In this document: positions 29,088 to 39,675 of the stretch, piece by piece | How the letters are laid out: every line of letters starts with the position of its first letter | Position numbering within the stretch: the stretch's first letter is position 1 | Source: Variovorax gossypii | GTDB taxonomy: Bacteria > Pseudomonadota > Gammaproteobacteria > Burkholderiales > Burkholderiaceae_C | DNA length: 64,000 nucleotides | Assembly: GCF_003965815.1 (NCBI RefSeq) | Contig: NZ_RXOE01000002.1 | Location: forward strand, 1,302,001-1,366,000 | Direction of reading: 5' to 3' | Position numbers and translations under genes: made by a program | Notes under the pieces: generated by a model | Database searches by the model: none | The model's input: only the letters and a program-made list of their open reading frames with translations | Told to the model about the DNA's origin: nothing

Positions 29088-31375
29088 GACGCCCCGTGTC
29101 GACCGTCAGCCGCGCGCGCCGCGCCCTCATGCGGGTGGTTCTCGCGCTGCCCGCCTGGCCCACCTGGTCCAGGGCGGCGGACTTCGGCTTCCGGCCGCCG
29201 CGCGACCCGGACGATGCCGCCGCCGAGGGCCTGATGCGGGACCTGGCCGAGCGCATCCTGCCGGTGTACCAGGACGCGGACAAGGATGCCTTCCTGGCCA
29301 ACGTGACGGCCCTGCAGATCGTCAGCGGTGCCTACCGCGCGGCCCAGGACAGCAGTCGCTCCCTGCGCGAGCGCCGCAAGGGCAAGCCCTTCGACGGCCT
29401 GGTCGAGCGGGCGATCCTCGACGGTATCTATTCGAGCGCGCGCATGCTCGAGGCGGAGGGGCGCGTCGGTTTCGCCGAGGCCTACGCGCGCTCGTTCCGT
29501 GAGCTGGTGTCGCCGCTGGACAACGCGCAGGCCCAGGCCATCATGGCCCGGCTCGAAACCCCGCTTGCAACTTACAGGGAGCAGGTGCGCCGGGCCTTCG
29601 ACCTCTGGCGCGCGAAGGGCAGCCTCCCGGAGGCCGACGCCCTGGCGCTCGTGCGGACCTGGCTTTCCTACGATTCGCGCCGCAGCTTCAGTGCGCTGCT
29701 GCCCGAACTGTTCGCGGCGGAAAACCGCGGCCGCTACGTGGCGGAGGCCGACCTCAGGATTCCGGTGCGTGGCGGCGTCATCCATGCCAGCCTGGTTCGG
29801 CCCGGCCGCGCTGACACGGCCCTGCCGGCGCTGCTGCGCTTCACGCTCGACCCCGCCGAGGACGACGCGCGCCTGAGCGCCGCCAAGGGCTATGTCGGCA
29901 TCACGGCGTACGTGCGCGGGCGCACGCCCGACGGCAAAGGCGCCGCGTGGCCGTTCGTTCGCGACGGCGAGGACGCCGCCGCCGTCATCGACTGGATCGC
30001 CCGGCAGGAGTGGAGCGACGGCCGCGTCGCCATGGTCGGCGACGGCTACTCCGGCTACGCCGCCTGGGCCGCCGCGCGCAGGAGACCGGCGGCGCTCAAG
30101 GCCATTGCCACCATCGCGCCGATGGCGCCGGGCATCGACTTCCCGATGGCGGGGCAGATCTTCCGCAACGCGATGGTCCGCTGGGCGCAGGAGCACGCAG
30201 CTGCCGAACCCCTGCCGGCCGCTGCCGACGCCGATGCGGGCCCGGATGCGATCTGGCAGGCCCTCGACGCGCGCTGGCACCGCGGCAATCGCCCCTACTG
30301 GGACATAGACCGCGTCCTGCTGGGCAAGCGCAGCAGGCTCGTCCGGACCTGGCTGACGCACCCGAGCCACGACCGCTACTGGCAGAAGTTCCTGCCGTCG
30401 GCGGAGCAGTTCGCGCGTATCGACATTCCGGTGCTGAGCTTTGCCGGCTACTTCGGCGCCGACGCCGGCGCGCTCTACTTCCACAACGAGCATCGCCGCA
30501 ACCGGCCGCAGGCCGACACCACGCTGCTGCTCGGCCCCTACGACGCGATCTCGATCCGGCGCGGCACGGTGCCGGCGCTGCGCGGCTACACGCTGGACCC
30601 GGTCGCGCGCGTCGACCTGCCCGAGCTGCGCTACCAGTGGCTCGACCACGTCCTGAAGGGCGCGGACAAGCCCTCGCTGCTGCTGGACCGCGTCAACTAC
30701 CAGGTGATGGGCGCGGACCGGTGGCGCCATGCGCCGGTGCTGGAGGCGCCGGAGCGCACCCGGCTGCGTCTCTACCTCGACACCCGGGGGCGAGACGAGC
30801 CGCACGGGCTGCTGCCGTCGCCGTCCGAGGGCGGCGGCAACGCGCGGCTCTCGGTCGACCTGGCCGATCGACGCGACGCGCGCATCCCGTGGCCGGACGC
30901 ACTGCGCACGAGCCAGCTGCCGGCGCGCAACAGCATCAGCTTCGTCAGCGATCCGCTGCCGGAAGACACCGAGATCGCCGGCAGCCTGCGCGGCGTGTTC
31001 GACATCACACCCTCGCGGCAGGACATGGACTTCAACGTCTCGCTGTACGAGCAGACGGCGAGCGGCGAATACCAGCTGCTGTTCGACCCCTACGACTTCC
31101 GCGCCAGCTACGCCGGCCATCGCGTGCGCCGGCGGCTCCTTCGGGCCGGCGAGCGTCAGCTGCTTGCGTTCACCACCGAGCGCGTGACGGCTTCCAGGCT
31201 CGCGGCGGGCAGCCGCATCGTGCTGCTGGTCAGCCTCAACAGGCGCCCCGACCGGCAGGTCAACTACGGCAGCGGCAAGGACGTGAACTCCGAAACCATC
31301 GCCGACGCGAAGTGGCCCGTGCGCGTGCGCTGGCATGCGCGCAGCTACGTCGAGATCCAGGCCGCCAAGTCCTGA
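29084..31375 (+). CDS. Putative CocE/NonD-type (peptidase S15) hydrolase
   Basis: A protein of 763 residues. The N-terminus is basic with twin arginines followed by a hydrophobic stretch ending in AWPTWSRA, a likely signal peptide for export. Residues 30-220 are helical and not assignable. Residues about 225-500 form an alpha/beta hydrolase with GYVGITAYVRGR and a nucleophile elbow GDGYSGYAAW (Ser near 324), and the C-terminal third is the jelly-roll domain of X-Pro dipeptidyl-peptidase/CocE proteins (DFNVSLYEQ, VNYGSGKDV). Family members cleave acyl esters or X-Pro peptides. This is the last gene of the glucanase operon, so it may remove acyl substituents from the substrate, but that is inference. 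It is convergent with the GH13 gene, 4 bases apart. Confidence 0.78.
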   Translation: MRRPVSTVSRARRALMRVVLALPAWPTWSRAADFGFRPPRDPDDAAAEGLMRDLAERILPVYQDADKDAFLANVTALQIVSGAYRAAQDSSRSLRERRKGKPFDGLVERAILDGIYSSARMLEAEGRVGFAEAYARSFRELVSPLDNAQAQAIMARLETPLATYREQVRRAFDLWRAKGSLPEADALALVRTWLSYDSRRSFSALLPELFAAENRGRYVAEADLRIPVRGGVIHASLVRPGRADTALPALLRFTLDPAEDDARLSAAKGYVGITAYVRGRTPDGKGAAWPFVRDGEDAAAVIDWIARQEWSDGRVAMVGDGYSGYAAWAAARRRPAALKAIATIAPMAPGIDFPMAGQIFRNAMVRWAQEHAAAEPLPAAADADAGPDAIWQALDARWHRGNRPYWDIDRVLLGKRSRLVRTWLTHPSHDRYWQKFLPSAEQFARIDIPVLSFAGYFGADAGALYFHNEHRRNRPQADTTLLLGPYDAISIRRGTVPALRGYTLDPVARVDLPELRYQWLDHVLKGADKPSLLLDRVNYQVMGADRWRHAPVLEAPERTRLRLYLDTRGRDEPHGLLPSPSEGGGNARLSVDLADRRDARIPWPDALRTSQLPARNSISFVSDPLPEDTEIAGSLRGVFDITPSRQDMDFNVSLYEQTASGEYQLLFDPYDFRASYAGHRVRRRLLRAGERQLLAFTTERVTASRLAAGSRIVLLVSLNRRPDRQVNYGSGKDVNSETIADAKWPVRVRWHARSYVEIQAAKS

Positions 31376-31379
31376 TTCG

Positions 31380-33002
<1,623 letters not shown>

Positions 33003-33111
33003 CGCGATCCCCTCATGCCCGGTTTGCATCGGTCCATTGTCTCCAGAAAGCGGGCGGGACATCAGCGGGGACCCGCTGGCCCCCCGGCGGGCCGATATCG
33101 GAAAATCAGGC

Positions 33112-34038
33112 ATGAACCTGCGACAGATCGAGGTATTCCGTGCGGTGATGATCACCGGCTCCGTCAGCGGTGCCGCACGGCTGCTCCACGTTTCCATTCC
33201 TGCCGTCAGCCGGCTGCTCTCTCACACCGAGACCCGGCTGGGCTTCCTGCTGTTCGAACGGGTGAAGGGACGCCTGCATGCGACTGCAGAGGCGCGGCGC
33301 CTGTACCTGGAAGTCGAGCAGGTCTACGGGGGCGTGCAGCGCATCGGCAGCCTTTCGCACGAGCTCGCGCTGCGGCGGCGCAGCCTGCTGAGCATCCTCT
33401 CGAGCCCCAGCATCGGGCAGACGCTGGTGCCGCTGGCCATCGCGCAGCTGCGCAACGCGATGCCCGACGTGCAGGTTCATTTCCATTGCCTCACGCATGA
33501 GGCCTTGAAGGAACGCATCCTTCAGCAGCGGGCCGACCTGGGCATTTCCACTTTTCCGGTCGACCATCCGAACCTCGCCACCAAGCCGCTGGCGAGCAGC
33601 CGCCTGATGTGCATCTGCCCGCGCAGCCACCCGCTGGCCGGATACGAGGAAGTCGGCCTGGACGAACTGCTGCCCCACGAGTTCATCGGCTATCCGCACG
33701 GCTCGCCGCTGGGCCTGCGCATCGACCAGATGTTCGCGACCCGCGATGCCGCGCCGCGCATCAGCGTGGAAGTCACCTCGCCCCAGTACGCCTGTTCGCT
33801 GGTGCATGCAGGCGCGGGCATCGCGCTGGTGGACGAGTATTCCCTGCAGGGCTGGCTCGGGTCGCATTTCATGGCGATACCGGTGCGCGACGCGCTTCCG
33901 ATCGTGGCCGACCTTGTGTACCTGCAGACCGAGCCGCTGTCGACCGCGGCCCAGGCGCTGCTGCGCGCGCTGCACAGCGTCCTGCTGCAGCGCGGGCTGG
34001 CCTTGCCGCTCGCGGACGACGACGAGATCCTGCGCTGA
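33112..34038 (+). CDS. LysR-type transcriptional regulator
   Basis: A protein of 308 residues from ATG 33112; the frame is open upstream but the canonical LysR N-terminus MNLRQIEVFRAVM starts here. The winged HTH (about 1-60) includes GSVSGAARLLHVSIPAVSR; the effector domain follows (about 90-295). LysR proteins sense small molecules and usually control neighbouring genes. It is co-oriented with the N-carbamoyl-D-amino-acid hydrolase gene 170 bases downstream and divergent from the GH13 gene. The more likely target is the amino-acid operon, whose leader carries an inverted repeat. Confidence 0.9.
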   Translation: MNLRQIEVFRAVMITGSVSGAARLLHVSIPAVSRLLSHTETRLGFLLFERVKGRLHATAEARRLYLEVEQVYGGVQRIGSLSHELALRRRSLLSILSSPSIGQTLVPLAIAQLRNAMPDVQVHFHCLTHEALKERILQQRADLGISTFPVDHPNLATKPLASSRLMCICPRSHPLAGYEEVGLDELLPHEFIGYPHGSPLGLRIDQMFATRDAAPRISVEVTSPQYACSLVHAGAGIALVDEYSLQGWLGSHFMAIPVRDALPIVADLVYLQTEPLSTAAQALLRALHSVLLQRGLALPLADDDEILR

Positions 34039-34171
34039 TCCGCGGCTTTCCGTGCCCTGCGCCGGTGCAGGCCCGCGCGTGCGCACCATCGCAAGGCAGG
34101 CCTTTAGCACGCTGTTAAACCCAAGCGACAAATCGGCATTCGACGTCGCGCGAACCGCTTCGAATAATCGA

Positions 34172-34194
34172 TTGCACCGGCAACACGGTTGCAA
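34172..34194. promoter_or_regulatory. Inverted repeat upstream of the D-amino-acid operon, possible operator
   Basis: TTGCA(N13)TGCAA, extended by CCG/CGG with a one-base mismatch, centred about 26 bases before the start codon of the N-carbamoyl-D-amino-acid hydrolase gene. It may be a regulator-binding site or a leader hairpin. The position close to the start codon is more typical of a repressor site. It has not been compared with known operators. Confidence 0.3.
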
Positions 34195-34208
34195 CGAAGA
34201 AGGTTCAA

Positions 34209-35159
34209 ATGACATCGCGCCCAGGCTCTCCCCCTCGTTTTCTCGGCCTCGCCGTCGCCCAGATGGGCCCGGTCCACCTGTCCGACAGCCGGCAGTCCGT
34301 GGTGGCCCGCCTGGTGGACATGCTGCGCCAGGCCCACAGCCGCGGCGCGGAGTTCGTGACCTTCCCCGAGCTCGCGCTCACCACCTTCTTCCCGCGCTAC
34401 TGGATGACCGAGGAAGAAGCCCACGAGCGCTTCTTCGAGCGCAGCATGCCGGGCCCGGTGACGCAGCCGCTGTTCGACGAGGCCCGCAGGCTCGGCGTGG
34501 GCTTCTATCTCGGCTACGCGGAGCTCACCGAGGACGGGCGCGGCTTCAATTCGGCGGTGATCGTGGGGCGCGACGGCAACATCGCTGGGCGCTATCGCAA
34601 GATCCACCTGCCGGGCCATTCGGAGCACAAGCCCGAGGCACCTTTCCAGCATCTTGAAAAGAAGTTCTTCGAGGTCGGCGACCTGGGCTTCCGCGCCTTC
34701 GACACCGACGGCGTGCGCATGGGCATGTGCCTGTGCAACGACCGCCGCTGGCCCGAGACCTACCGCGTGATGGCGCTGCAGGGCGCCGAGGTCGTGGTGC
34801 TCGGCTACAACACGCCCTCGCTCAACATCCACTGGAACGAACCGACGCACCTGCGCACCACCACCCACCTGATATCGCTTCAGGCCAACGCCTATCAGAA
34901 CGGCATCTGGGTGGCCGCGGCCGCCAAGTGCGGCTCGGAGGACGGGCACCACATGATCGGAAGCTCCGTGATCGTGGCGCCGTCCGGCGAGATCGTCGCG
35001 CGGACGGTGAGCGAGGAGGACGAGGTGATCTGCGTGCGCGCCGACCTGGCATTGGGCGCGCACTTCCGCGAGCACGTCTTCAACTTCGCCAAGCACCGCC
35101 GCCCCGAGCACTACCGCCTGATCGTCGAGCGCACCGGCGCCGGAGATCCGCTGCCATGA
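34209..35159 (+). CDS. hyuC: N-carbamoyl-D-amino acid hydrolase (nitrilase superfamily)
   Basis: A protein of 316 residues, close to the 304 of characterised D-carbamoylases. It has the nitrilase-fold triad: Glu in FPELAL near 51, Lys in YRKIHLPGH near 131 and Cys in GMCLCNDRRWPE near 176. The two-Cys MCLCNDRRWPE block and HLRTTTHLISLQANAYQN are characteristic of N-carbamoyl-D-amino acid amidohydrolases, which produce free D-amino acids, CO2 and ammonia. AAGAAGG lies 8 bases before the ATG. The stop overlaps the racemase ATG (ATGA). No hydantoinase is visible in the window, so the carbamoyl substrate must come from elsewhere, or the true substrate is another N-substituted amino acid. Confidence 0.85.
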   Translation: MTSRPGSPPRFLGLAVAQMGPVHLSDSRQSVVARLVDMLRQAHSRGAEFVTFPELALTTFFPRYWMTEEEAHERFFERSMPGPVTQPLFDEARRLGVGFYLGYAELTEDGRGFNSAVIVGRDGNIAGRYRKIHLPGHSEHKPEAPFQHLEKKFFEVGDLGFRAFDTDGVRMGMCLCNDRRWPETYRVMALQGAEVVVLGYNTPSLNIHWNEPTHLRTTTHLISLQANAYQNGIWVAAAAKCGSEDGHHMIGSSVIVAPSGEIVARTVSEEDEVICVRADLALGAHFREHVFNFAKHRRPEHYRLIVERTGAGDPLP

Positions 35160-35884
35160 GCGGGCTGCCTGCATCCGCGCCGAGGGCGCTGGGCATCCTG
35201 GGCGGCATGGGCCCGCTGGCCGGCGCGACCTTCGCGCTGCGAATGGTGCAGCTGACCGAAGCGGCGGTCGACCAGGACCACATTCCCACGATCCTGTGCA
35301 ACGACCCGCGCATTCCCGATCGCTCGAGCGCCATGCTGCAGGGCGGCGAGAGCCCGCTGCCGGCCATGCAGCGCGGCATCCGCCTGCTGGAGGCGGCCGG
35401 CGCCGGCTGCATCGCCGTGCCCTGCAACACCGCGCACCTCTGGTTCGACGACCTGAAGGAAACGACCCGGCTGCCGGTGCTGAACATCGCCGAGGCGGTG
35501 GTGCAGAACCTGCGGCGCCACGGAATCCTGCGGGGCACGGTGGGCGTTCTCGGCACGCCGGCCACGCTGGCGCTCGGCCTCTACCAGCGGACGCTGCAGC
35601 AGGCGGGGTACGAGGCGATCGTTCCCGAACCCGACGAAGTGCAGCGCCACTGCGTGGCGTCCATCGCCGCGGTGAAGGCCGGTCGCCTCGATGCCGCGTG
35701 GGAACCGGCCGCCAGCGGCATCCGCGCATTGGTGGCGCGCGGTGCGAAGGCCGTGGTGCTCGGCTGCACCGAGCTGCCGCTGGCGGTTCCGCACGACAGG
35801 CGCGGCGAGTTCGATTGCGTGCTCACGGACTCCATCGATGCCCTGGCGCTCGCGGCGATCGCGCACTGCCGCCAGAAGAACTGA
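35156..35884 (+). CDS. Aspartate/glutamate/hydantoin racemase family protein
   Basis: A protein of 242 residues with the two catalytic cysteines of PLP-independent racemases: PCNTAH near 90 and GCTELPL near 203. The N-terminus GILGGMGPLAGATF is typical of the aspartate racemase branch (YgeA/RacX-like). It would interconvert D and L forms of an amino acid, probably acidic. Coupling to the D-carbamoylase by ATGA supports a role in bringing D-amino acids into L-metabolism. The substrate cannot be fixed from sequence. Confidence 0.85.
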   Translation: MSGLPASAPRALGILGGMGPLAGATFALRMVQLTEAAVDQDHIPTILCNDPRIPDRSSAMLQGGESPLPAMQRGIRLLEAAGAGCIAVPCNTAHLWFDDLKETTRLPVLNIAEAVVQNLRRHGILRGTVGVLGTPATLALGLYQRTLQQAGYEAIVPEPDEVQRHCVASIAAVKAGRLDAAWEPAASGIRALVARGAKAVVLGCTELPLAVPHDRRGEFDCVLTDSIDALALAAIAHCRQKN

Positions 35885-35948
35885 AGCCGCCGCAGCCGGG
35901 ATCCGCGCCCGCGCATTTCCATCCACTTCCAAGAAAGAACTCCTTCCG

Positions 35949-36935
35949 ATGACTCTTTGCAAGTTCTCCCGCCCGATGGCCGCGCTGGCCGCCGCCTTCG
36001 GCCTGCTGGCAACTTCGGCCCCTACGTGGGCCGCATGGCCCGACCGGCCCATCACCTTCGTCGTGCCCTCGGCGGCCGGCGGCTCGCCCGACGTGCTCTC
36101 GCGGCTGGTGACCAACGAGGTCTCGAAATCGCTCGGCGTGCCGGTCGTCATCGAGAACCGTCCCGGCGCGGCGGGCAACATCGGCATCATGCAGATCAAG
36201 AGCAAGCCGGCCGACGGCTACACGATCGGCTACGGCAACGTCAACACGCTGGCGGTCAACCGGACGCTCTTCAGGAAACTGCCCTACGACGTGGAGCGCG
36301 ACCTGGTTCCGGTGGCCCAGGCGTTCGACCTCTACAACGTGCTGATCGTGCCCAAGGACTCGCCCATCCAGGACGTGTCCGGGCTGGTGGCCGCGGCGCG
36401 CAAGCAACCGGGCAAGCTGTCCTTCGGCGCACCCGGGATCGGGACCACCGGCCACATGGGCGGCGAGCTGTTCCGCAGCATGGCCGGCATCGACGTGCTC
36501 TTCGTGCCGTACAACGGCGGCCCGGCTGCGCTGCAGGACCTGATGGGCGGGCGCATCGACTATCTGTTCGCCAACTCCTCCGAGGTCGGCCCGCTGGTCG
36601 CATCCGGCAAGGTGCGCGCGCTCGCGGTGAGCAGCGCCAGGCGGATCTCCCTGCTGCCGAGCGTGCCCACGCTGGACGAAGCGGGCATCAAGGGCTACGA
36701 GACCGTGGCCTGGGGCGGCGTGGTCGCGCCGCGCGGCACGCCGCGCGAGGTGATCGAGAAGCTCAATGCCGCGATCAACGCGGCGCTGGCCACCCCCAGC
36801 GTGCGCGAGGGCCTCGCCAAGCTGGGCGCCGTGCCGGCCGGCGGCACGCCCGCCGACTTCCAGCGCACCATCGACCGCGAGACCAGGCGCTGGGGCGAGC
36901 TGATCGAGCGCAACCGCATCGAGAAGCTCGACTGA
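35949..36935 (+). CDS. Tripartite tricarboxylate transporter receptor (Bug/TctC family)
   Basis: A periplasmic binding protein of 328 residues from ATG 35949. It has a signal peptide of about 28 residues ending in PTWA-AWPDRP. The Bug-family fold is shown by the WPDRPITFVVP start, GGSPDVLSRL, ENRPGAAGNIG, and the FVPYNGGPAALQDLMGGRID block. Bug proteins bind carboxylates, amino acids or amides. No TctA/TctB membrane genes are present, as is common in Burkholderiales where many orphan receptors exist. Its position between the racemase and the D-aminoacylase (whose ATG overlaps the stop as TGATG) suggests a D- or N-acyl amino acid ligand. Confidence 0.9.
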   Translation: MTLCKFSRPMAALAAAFGLLATSAPTWAAWPDRPITFVVPSAAGGSPDVLSRLVTNEVSKSLGVPVVIENRPGAAGNIGIMQIKSKPADGYTIGYGNVNTLAVNRTLFRKLPYDVERDLVPVAQAFDLYNVLIVPKDSPIQDVSGLVAAARKQPGKLSFGAPGIGTTGHMGGELFRSMAGIDVLFVPYNGGPAALQDLMGGRIDYLFANSSEVGPLVASGKVRALAVSSARRISLLPSVPTLDEAGIKGYETVAWGGVVAPRGTPREVIEKLNAAINAALATPSVREGLAKLGAVPAGGTPADFQRTIDRETRRWGELIERNRIEKLD

Positions 36936-38395
36936 TGGCGGGCCTCTCGACCCCATCGCGGCCGTTGCTGCTGCTGCGTGGCGGCACGGTGATCGACGGC
37001 AGCGGCGCACCGCCGCGCCGTGCGAACGTGCTGCTCGAGGGCGACACCATCGCGGCCATCCTGGCACCGGATGCCGAAGTCGCCGGCGCCGAGAGCATCG
37101 AGCTCGACGGGCTGGCCGTGGCGCCCGGCTTCATCGACTCGCACACGCACGACGACGGCTACCTGCTGGCCCACCCGGACATGGTGCCCAAGGTCTCCCA
37201 GGGCGTGACCACCGTGGTGACCGGCAACTGCGGCGTGAGCCTGGCGCCCGTGCCGCCGGGCTGCCCGCTGCCGCAGCCGCTGGACCTGCTCGGGCCGCCC
37301 GAGCTGTTCCGCTACCCGACCTTCTCCGCCTGGATGGACGCCCTGCGGGAAGCCCCCGCGGCGGTCAACGTGATTCCCCTCGTGGGGCACGCCAGCCTGC
37401 GCGTGAGCACGATGAACGACCTGCAGCGGCCCGCGACCCCGGAAGAATGCGCCGGCATGCGTCGGCTGCTGGCCGAAGCGCTGGATGCGGGTGCGTTCGG
37501 AATGTCCACCGGCACTTTCTATCCGCCCGCGCAGCACGCCACCACCCAGGAAATCATCGACATCGGCGAGACGATGCGGGGCCGGGGAGGGATGATCTAT
37601 GCGGTCCATCTGCGCGACGAATCCGACCGGATCGACGAAGCGATCGAGGAAGCCCTGGAGATCGGGCGCTCGCTCGCGGCGCGCGTCGTGTTCTCGCACC
37701 ACAAGCTGGCCGGCGAACGCAACCATGGCCGATCGGCGCAGACCCTTGCGCGGATCGAGGAGGCCGGCGCGATGCAGCCGGTCTGCCTCGATTGCCATCC
37801 CTATCCGGCCACCTCGACCATGCTGCGGCTCGACCGCGTACGGCTGGCGCGCCGCACGCTCATCGCCTGGTCCAAGGGCGATCCCTCGGCCCAGGGCCGC
37901 GACTTCGCGGAGCTCCAGCACGAATGGGGCCTGGACGACGACGCCATGCTGCAGCGGCTCGCCCCCGCCGGCGCCATCTACTTCCTGATGGACGAGCGCG
38001 ACGTCGAGCGCATCCTGGCGCACCCGCGCACCATGGTCGGCTCCGACGGGCTGCCCTTCGACCCGCATCCGCATCCTCGCCAGTGGGGCACCTTCACGCG
38101 GGTGCTGTCGCGGCTGGTTCGCGACAAGGGCCTGCTGACGCTGGAAGCAGCCGTCCACAAGATGACCGGCCTGGCCGCGGCCAACTACGGCTTGCGCGAC
38201 AGGGGCCTGCTGCAACCCGGCCTGCGTGCCGACCTGGTGGTCTTCGATCCGCAGCGCGTGACGGACCTCGCGACCTTCGACAACCCCGTCCAGGCCAGCC
38301 GGGGCATCGAGGGCGTCTGGGTCAACGGGCAACGGGTCTGGGATGGACAGCGCGCCACCGGCCTGCGGCCGGGCAGGGTGCTCGAACGGCACTGA
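36935..38395 (+). CDS. N-acyl-D-amino-acid deacylase (D-aminoacylase, amidohydrolase family)
   Basis: A protein of 486 residues, the usual D-aminoacylase length. It has metal-binding DSHTHDD near 69, the GNCGVS cysteine near 98 (a metal ligand in D-aminoacylases), the HLRDES block near 226 and GSDGLPFDPHPHPR near 370. These enzymes hydrolyse N-acetyl- or other N-acyl-D-amino acids in the cytoplasm. The start overlaps the preceding stop by one base (TGATG). Together with hyuC and the racemase it forms a set for N-substituted D-amino acids. Confidence 0.9.
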   Translation: MAGLSTPSRPLLLLRGGTVIDGSGAPPRRANVLLEGDTIAAILAPDAEVAGAESIELDGLAVAPGFIDSHTHDDGYLLAHPDMVPKVSQGVTTVVTGNCGVSLAPVPPGCPLPQPLDLLGPPELFRYPTFSAWMDALREAPAAVNVIPLVGHASLRVSTMNDLQRPATPEECAGMRRLLAEALDAGAFGMSTGTFYPPAQHATTQEIIDIGETMRGRGGMIYAVHLRDESDRIDEAIEEALEIGRSLAARVVFSHHKLAGERNHGRSAQTLARIEEAGAMQPVCLDCHPYPATSTMLRLDRVRLARRTLIAWSKGDPSAQGRDFAELQHEWGLDDDAMLQRLAPAGAIYFLMDERDVERILAHPRTMVGSDGLPFDPHPHPRQWGTFTRVLSRLVRDKGLLTLEAAVHKMTGLAAANYGLRDRGLLQPGLRADLVVFDPQRVTDLATFDNPVQASRGIEGVWVNGQRVWDGQRATGLRPGRVLERH

Positions 38396-38436
38396 TCCGG
38401 GCCTTCTCTTCCTCCTTCCTTCAAAACCATCGAATC

Positions 38437-39531
38437 ATGAACCCCAAGAAAATCGCCTTGACGTTTCTGGCAGCCATCGGCCTCCTCGGAGGCGCCGGGC
38501 AAGCCACCGCGCAAACGCAGACGCAGACACCGGCCAAGCCCAACGTGGTGATCCTGGCCACGGGCGGCACCATCGCCAGCCGGGGCGCGGACAGCCTGGC
38601 GCTCACGGACTACGGGCTGAGCAAGGGGCTCAAGCCCGTGGGCATCGAGGCACTGGTGGCCGCCGTGCCCGAGATCGAGAAGTTCGCCAACATCACGGGC
38701 GAGCAGATCTTCAATGTCGGCAGCTCCAAGCTGGGCATCGACAACTGGCTCACGCTGGCAAAGCGCACCAACGAAATACTCGCGTCGAAGAACGTGGACG
38801 GCATCGTGATCACCCACGGCACCGACACGCTCGAGGAAACCGCCTACTTCCTCAACCTGGTCGTCAAGAGCGCGAAGCCCGTCGTGCTGGTGGGCTCCAT
38901 GCGTCCGAGCACCGGCATGAGCGCGGACGGCCCGCTGAACCTGGTCAACGCGGTGGCGCTGGCCGCGAGCCCCGCGGCCAGGGACAAGGGCGTGATGGTG
39001 AGCATGAACGAGGTGATCAGCAGCGCGTTCAGCGTCACCAAGACCAACACGACCAACGTCGCCACCTTCAAGAGCCTGGACGGCGGGGACCTGGGGTACA
39101 TGCAGAAGTCCACGCCGTTCTTCGTCGCGCAGCCCCTGAAGCGGCACACGGTGCACAGCGAGTTCGACGTGTCCGGCCTGCAGAAGCTGCCGCGCGTGGA
39201 CATCAACTACACGACGCTGGGTTCTGACGGCGTGCTCGTCGACGCGGCCGTGGCCGCCGGCGCCAAGGGCATCGTCAACGCGGGCGTGGGCCATGCGAAC
39301 ATGCCCGACGTCACGATGCAGAGCCTGAAGGCCGCGCAGCAGAAAGGCGTGGCCATCGTCGTCGGTTCCCGCGCCATGAGCGGCATCGTGACGCCGACCG
39401 GGCAGTTCGCCGAAGCCGGCTTCGTGACCTCGATGATGCACACCACGCAGAAGGCGCGGATCCTCCTGATGCTGGGGCTGACCAGGACCAACGACCCCAA
39501 GGAACTCCAGCGCATCTTCGAACAGTACTGA
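38437..39531 (+). CDS. ansB: Periplasmic type II L-asparaginase (glutaminase-asparaginase)
   Basis: A protein of 364 residues with a clear signal peptide (LTFLAAIGLLGGAGQATAQ, cleavage about residue 26). It has the asparaginase motifs ATGGTIAS with the first catalytic Thr near 45, HGTDTLEET near 128-136 with the second Thr-Asp pair, and GSMRPSTGMSADG with the downstream Lys replaced by the usual local context of glutaminase-asparaginases. It hydrolyses Asn and/or Gln to the acids and ammonia in the periplasm. It lies 41 bases after the D-aminoacylase and is co-oriented, probably the last gene of the operon. Confidence 0.9.
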   Translation: MNPKKIALTFLAAIGLLGGAGQATAQTQTQTPAKPNVVILATGGTIASRGADSLALTDYGLSKGLKPVGIEALVAAVPEIEKFANITGEQIFNVGSSKLGIDNWLTLAKRTNEILASKNVDGIVITHGTDTLEETAYFLNLVVKSAKPVVLVGSMRPSTGMSADGPLNLVNAVALAASPAARDKGVMVSMNEVISSAFSVTKTNTTNVATFKSLDGGDLGYMQKSTPFFVAQPLKRHTVHSEFDVSGLQKLPRVDINYTTLGSDGVLVDAAVAAGAKGIVNAGVGHANMPDVTMQSLKAAQQKGVAIVVGSRAMSGIVTPTGQFAEAGFVTSMMHTTQKARILLMLGLTRTNDPKELQRIFEQY

Positions 39532-39675
39532 GTACCGGGGGCGGGACTGAATCCCGGCACCTGACAGTCTCACAGCCTCGCAGCCAGCCGCGGTCGCGGC
39601 GTGTCTCCGATTTGCTCGTCATGCGGGGGCTCTTGGCTATGCTGTGCGCCGTCATCCACTCCCGAGAAAAACACC

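Noticed and set aside
39541..39558. Hairpin GCGGGA/TCCCGG after the asparaginase as a terminator
   Set aside because: The stem is only about five pairs and there is no T tract, so it is too weak to call.
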